Assembly (NCBI GenBank): GCA_038147335.1 | Contig: JAYQTK010000002.1 | Location: 434,001-498,000 of the forward strand | Direction: 5' to 3' | Source: Marisimplicoccus sp038147335 | GTDB lineage: Bacteria > Bacteroidota > Bacteroidia > Flavobacteriales > Flavobacteriaceae | DNA: 64,000 nucleotides | Part shown: piece by piece, positions 61,104-64,000 of the stretch | How the letters are laid out: every line of letters begins with the position of its first letter | Numbering within the stretch: the first letter of the stretch is position 1 | Program-made: the position numbers and the translations under genes | The notes under the pieces: model-generated | The model's input: only the letters and a program-made list of their open reading frames with translations | What the model was told of the DNA's origin: nothing | Databases searched by the model: none

Positions 61104-62671
61104 TACAATTCTTTTACTATATCAAAGCTTTCTAAAATCCTAGACTTTATATTGTCCGCATACCTATCATCTGCTCTATGAACTATTGTAAGTCTGATAG
61201 TTTTTTTATCATAGGGAAGAATAACAGTAGTAAAATTAGATCTAATTAATCTGTTTTTAATTTCAATATCAAGACTTCCAAAAAGTCTTAACCCGGTATC
61301 TCCAGATTTAATTGTGAACTGATCATCCTTTAAAAGTATATTTTTTGAGCCCATAGTTTGAAATTGATTAATTAAATCATTTTTTATTAAATCAAGACTA
61401 GGGTTGTTATCAACTTGCACAACATCTTTAAAATCAATTGTCAAAAAAAATGCATCTTTAAAGTCCCCCATAACAAATTTACTATCATAAAGGGTGTCAT
61501 TTGATCTGACTAAAATGTTTGGAGAATTTAATTCAACTGGTGGAGAACCATATTGACTTGTGAACCAATCTTTGGACATTAGAATTTTTGTAGGGTTCAT
61601 CAATATAGTATCTCTAACAGGATAATAACCAAAAAGTAAAATTGATATTAATAGAATTGAGGAAAGAATTAAAAACGAATATTTTAAAAAGGTTTTTAAG
61701 TCGTCAATTATTGAATATTCCTCATTTTCGGGTTCTATATCTTCAACTATATTAAATTTTTCATTATAAATTTTTTCGGTATCATCAATAAAGTCTGATA
61801 TTATATCTAAGTCATTCTTAATATCTGATTTCGTAGGAAGTGATTTTGCGAATTTGACTAAATCTGACTTAGTGAAAAGACTTTCAAGCTTACTTATTTT
61901 ACTTTTTTCAAAATTATAATTACCACTATCTCTAAGTAAATTAATTCTTAATATAAGCTCCTTGGAAGTACTTTCCATAGCAGGTATTTTAATCTGGGAT
62001 TCAAGATATTCTCTGAAAATATCAATTAAAATTGTATAATATTCTTTGAATTCAATCTGAGAATTAGGGTCCAGGCTATTCAAGTTTTCTAACTTCTCAT
62101 TTGCCAACTCAAATAAGGATTTTTCTTCTTCATTAGGTTTTATGTTTTTTTTCAGCAAATAATATCGGTAGAGAAAGAATACTAAGAAACCAACAATTAT
62201 TGCAATAAATATCCTTAATAGTAGATTTTGATAATTTCTTTTAACAGGAATAATTGGTTTTATGTCATACAGGTTTTGTTTTAAAGTATCAACCTCAACA
62301 TCGTTTACTACAATTAATAATGAATCTGAATATTTTATTGACTGATTAAAGTATATTTTTTGAGGTGGAATCCAATATTCTCCAGGCTCAAAATTTATTA
62401 ATGAGTACCTCTTTGAAAAAGTAGATGACTCTTGAATTGTATCGGTATCAAATGACTCTAAAATCTCAAAAGGCATAAAATTTGGAATTTCATCAAATGA
62501 AATATTGTATTTATTTTTTGAGGATATATCGATTTTAAAATTTAATTCTTCGCCTATTTTTACTTCGGTAGTATCTACATTAGTAGATATAATTATATCC
62601 TGATCAAAATTTGGATTTTGACTATATAACAACGCACTTGAACATAGGTATAGAATTAAAAAATTTTTCAT
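61103..62671 (-). CDS. Bat-operon membrane protein, function unknown (between DUF58 and batA)
   Basis: 522 residues. A signal peptide (about 1-18) is followed by an Ig-like periplasmic domain related in style to BatD (IISTNVDTTEVKIGEELNFK and EYWIPPQKIYF), a membrane helix near 150-167, and a cytosolic helical region with FKEYYTILIDIFREYLESQ. A second membrane helix follows (about 330-350), then a C-terminal domain with YGSPPVELNSPNILVRSND and IRLTIVHRADDRYADNIKSR. The protein at this place in other Bat operons is, as I recall, shorter and lacks this last domain. The role is unknown. Confidence 0.75.
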   Translation of the reverse strand: MKNFLILYLCSSALLYSQNPNFDQDIIISTNVDTTEVKIGEELNFKIDISSKNKYNISFDEIPNFMPFEILESFDTDTIQESSTFSKRYSLINFEPGEYWIPPQKIYFNQSIKYSDSLLIVVNDVEVDTLKQNLYDIKPIIPVKRNYQNLLLRIFIAIIVGFLVFFLYRYYLLKKNIKPNEEEKSLFELANEKLENLNSLDPNSQIEFKEYYTILIDIFREYLESQIKIPAMESTSKELILRINLLRDSGNYNFEKSKISKLESLFTKSDLVKFAKSLPTKSDIKNDLDIISDFIDDTEKIYNEKFNIVEDIEPENEEYSIIDDLKTFLKYSFLILSSILLISILLFGYYPVRDTILMNPTKILMSKDWFTSQYGSPPVELNSPNILVRSNDTLYDSKFVMGDFKDAFFLTIDFKDVVQVDNNPSLDLIKNDLINQFQTMGSKNILLKDDQFTIKSGDTGLRLFGSLDIEIKNRLIRSNFTTVILPYDKKTIRLTIVHRADDRYADNIKSRILESFDIVKEL

Positions 62672-63535
62672 TTATCGTTGCTTAAAATATCCTAGAAGTT
62701 TTTTTACATAACTATCATCAACTTCACAATTAATTACTCCTGCCCCATTTTTATTGAAAAGAGTTTCAAAATACTTTACTGAATCTGCATAGTTTAGATT
62801 ATAGTTTTCCCTTAACCTCTTTGATGATGTATCAACCCATATAAATTCATTTGTTTCAGCATCAATCATTGGCACAAAGCCTATTTTTACCATCTTAGTT
62901 TCCATTTGATCATAAATTCTTATTCCAGTAAGATCAAATTTTTTAGCTGCAAGTTTTAATGATTTATCATAGTCTTTATCAATGAAATCAGATAAAATAA
63001 ATACAATTGCTTTTTTTTGAATTACACTTAGGAGAAACTTAAGTGATGAATTAATATTTGTTTTAGAGCTTTTAGGCTTAAATTCAATTAATTCTCTTAT
63101 AATTCTAAGTATATGCTTTTTACCCTTATTAGGAGGAATGAATAACTCAATATCATCAGTAAAAAGTATTGCGCCAACTTTATCATTATTTTTTAAAGCA
63201 GAAAATGCCAATGTTGCAGCAATTTCTGTTATTATTTCTTTCTTTAGTTTGTTGCTAGTTGCAAAGTTTTCCGAACCACTTACATCTATTAGAAGCATTA
63301 ATGTTAGTTCCCTCTCCTCTTCAAATACTTTTATAAAGGGCTCATTATATCTTGCCGTTACGTTCCAGTCAATCGATCTAATATCATCCCCGAATTCATA
63401 CTTTCTAACTTCACTGAAAGTCATACCTCTACCTTTAAAAGTACTTAGATATTCTCCTCCAAACAGGTTGTCACTAAGCCTTCTGCTTTTAATTTCAATT
63501 TGTCTTACTTTTTTAAGTAATTCTTTAGAATTCAT
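62672..63535 (-). CDS. DUF58-domain protein of the Bat operon
   Basis: 287 residues. The DUF58 signature is in GDDIRSIDWNVTARYNEPFI (about 50-69). A degenerate VWA fold carries LLIDVSGSENFATSN and IVFILSDFIDKDYDK. The family partners MoxR ATPases and is soluble. It lies three bases after moxR and abuts the next gene. Confidence 0.92.
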   Translation of the reverse strand: MNSKELLKKVRQIEIKSRRLSDNLFGGEYLSTFKGRGMTFSEVRKYEFGDDIRSIDWNVTARYNEPFIKVFEEERELTLMLLIDVSGSENFATSNKLKKEIITEIAATLAFSALKNNDKVGAILFTDDIELFIPPNKGKKHILRIIRELIEFKPKSSKTNINSSLKFLLSVIQKKAIVFILSDFIDKDYDKSLKLAAKKFDLTGIRIYDQMETKMVKIGFVPMIDAETNEFIWVDTSSKRLRENYNLNYADSVKYFETLFNKNGAGVINCEVDDSYVKKLLGYFKQR

Positions 63536-63538
63536 TAA

Positions 63539-64000
63539 CTATGGTACTTCAACTGTATTTACTATTTGTTTAATTACGTCTTCAGTAGATACGTTTTCAG
63601 CCTCAGCCTCATATGTTAAACCAATTCTATGTCTAAGAACATCAGTTATGACTTCTCTTACATCTTCTGGTATTACAAAGCCTCGGTGATTTATAAATGC
63701 ATAGCATTTAGCTGCAAGAGCCAGGTTGATACTTCCTCTCGGTGAAGCACCAAATGAAATAAGAGGGGATAAGTTTTTAAGATTATATTTTTCTGGATAT
63801 CTAGTACAGAAAATTAGATCTAATATATACTTTTCAATTTTTTCATCCATGTATACTTCATTAACTAAATTTTGAGCAGTTAATATTTGCTTAGTTGTCA
63901 CAACAGGCTTTATTTTATCTTCTTTCGAAGATAGATTCATATTTATAATCTTTTGTTCTTCTTCAAGTTTAGGATAATCCACTACAACTTTTAGCATAAA
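63539..64000 (-). CDS. MoxR-family AAA ATPase, C-terminal part (5' end beyond window)
   Basis: Open at the right edge: the frame continues past base 64000 (the last codon reads Phe before MLKVVVDYP). Visible are the end of the AAA core and the C-terminal lid with ISFGASPRGSINLALAAKCY, GFVIPEDVREVITDVLRHRI and LTYEAEAENVSTEDVIKQIV, the sensor-2 arginine region. It is the first gene of the Bat operon and probably a chaperone-like ATPase acting on the VWA proteins. The P-loop lies outside. Confidence 0.92.
   Translation of the reverse strand, partial: FMLKVVVDYPKLEEEQKIINMNLSSKEDKIKPVVTTKQILTAQNLVNEVYMDEKIEKYILDLIFCTRYPEKYNLKNLSPLISFGASPRGSINLALAAKCYAFINHRGFVIPEDVREVITDVLRHRIGLTYEAEAENVSTEDVIKQIVNTVEVP

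Noticed and set aside
63138..63689. A 183-codon plus-strand frame opposite the DUF58 and moxR genes
   Set aside because: Ser/Leu-rich shadow of two well-supported minus-strand genes; no promoter or recognisable motif.

Overview
This window looks like a chromosomal segment of a low-GC, gene-dense member of the Bacteroidota, most likely an uncultured, streamlined (perhaps marine) member of the Flavobacteriales. That placement is an inference. It rests on the complete Bat (aerotolerance) operon, the gene orders lptE-hypothetical-secG-groES-groEL and purN-rnhA-pfkB-purF beside acpP-fabF-(IPExxxVDY)-pyk, a DnaE carrying an N-terminal DnaQ-type exonuclease, a GYDIA-type GHMP kinase next to HMG-CoA reductase, Bacteroidota-type promoters (TTG ... 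TAnnTTTG), and strongly AT-rich codon use. I saw no rRNA, CRISPR array, insertion sequence, prophage or integrase.

Layout. 1-3.8 kb: end of a sigma-54 activator, lptE, a TPR-like hypothetical, secG and groESL. 3.8-10.8 kb: purH, then the rod-shape/cell-wall cluster mreB-mreC-mreD-mrdA(PBP2)-rodA. 10.8-18.8 kb: tail-specific protease, surE, lpxB, a POT peptide transporter, and HMG-CoA reductase with a GHMP kinase (mevalonate pathway). 18.8-26 kb: a minus-strand operon coaX - outer-membrane barrel - TPR protein - lptC - small membrane protein - CNNM/CBS protein - PpiD-like chaperone. 26-29 kb: tRNA-Phe and a carotenoid cluster (CrtA-like, CrtD-like, CruF-like). 29-39 kb: an orphan lipoprotein, rmuC, dacB, tRNA-Asp, trxA, dnaE, metG and a short lipoprotein. 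39-45 kb: a 31-residue membrane peptide coupled to crtI, a giant helicase-nuclease that appears to be a fused AddA-AddB, and superoxide dismutase. 45-55 kb: purine operon purN-rnhA-pfkB-purF, then acpP-fabF-IPExxxVDY-pyk-ALDH7 and pheS. 55-64 kb: cvpA and the Bat operon moxR-DUF58-hypothetical-batA-batB-batC-batD-batE, cut by the right edge.

Together the genes are core housekeeping (chaperonin, cell wall elongation, LPS assembly, purine, fatty acid and isoprenoid synthesis, replication and repair) with two carotenoid loci that would draw on the mevalonate pathway. Genes are packed tightly: six convergent pairs overlap at their 3' ends.

Points that stand out: (1) a 1314-residue AddA-like helicase whose C-terminal third reads like AddB, giving a candidate single-chain AddAB; (2) three expected genes (mreD, lpxB, crtD-like) split by single-base indels, one at a run of ten A, plus an IPExxxVDY gene with no ordinary start codon beside a run of seven A; (3) no rnc between fabF and the IPExxxVDY gene; (4) a perfect 9-bp inverted repeat in the groESL leader; (5) a dacB terminator that folds only on the strand where G-U pairs are possible.
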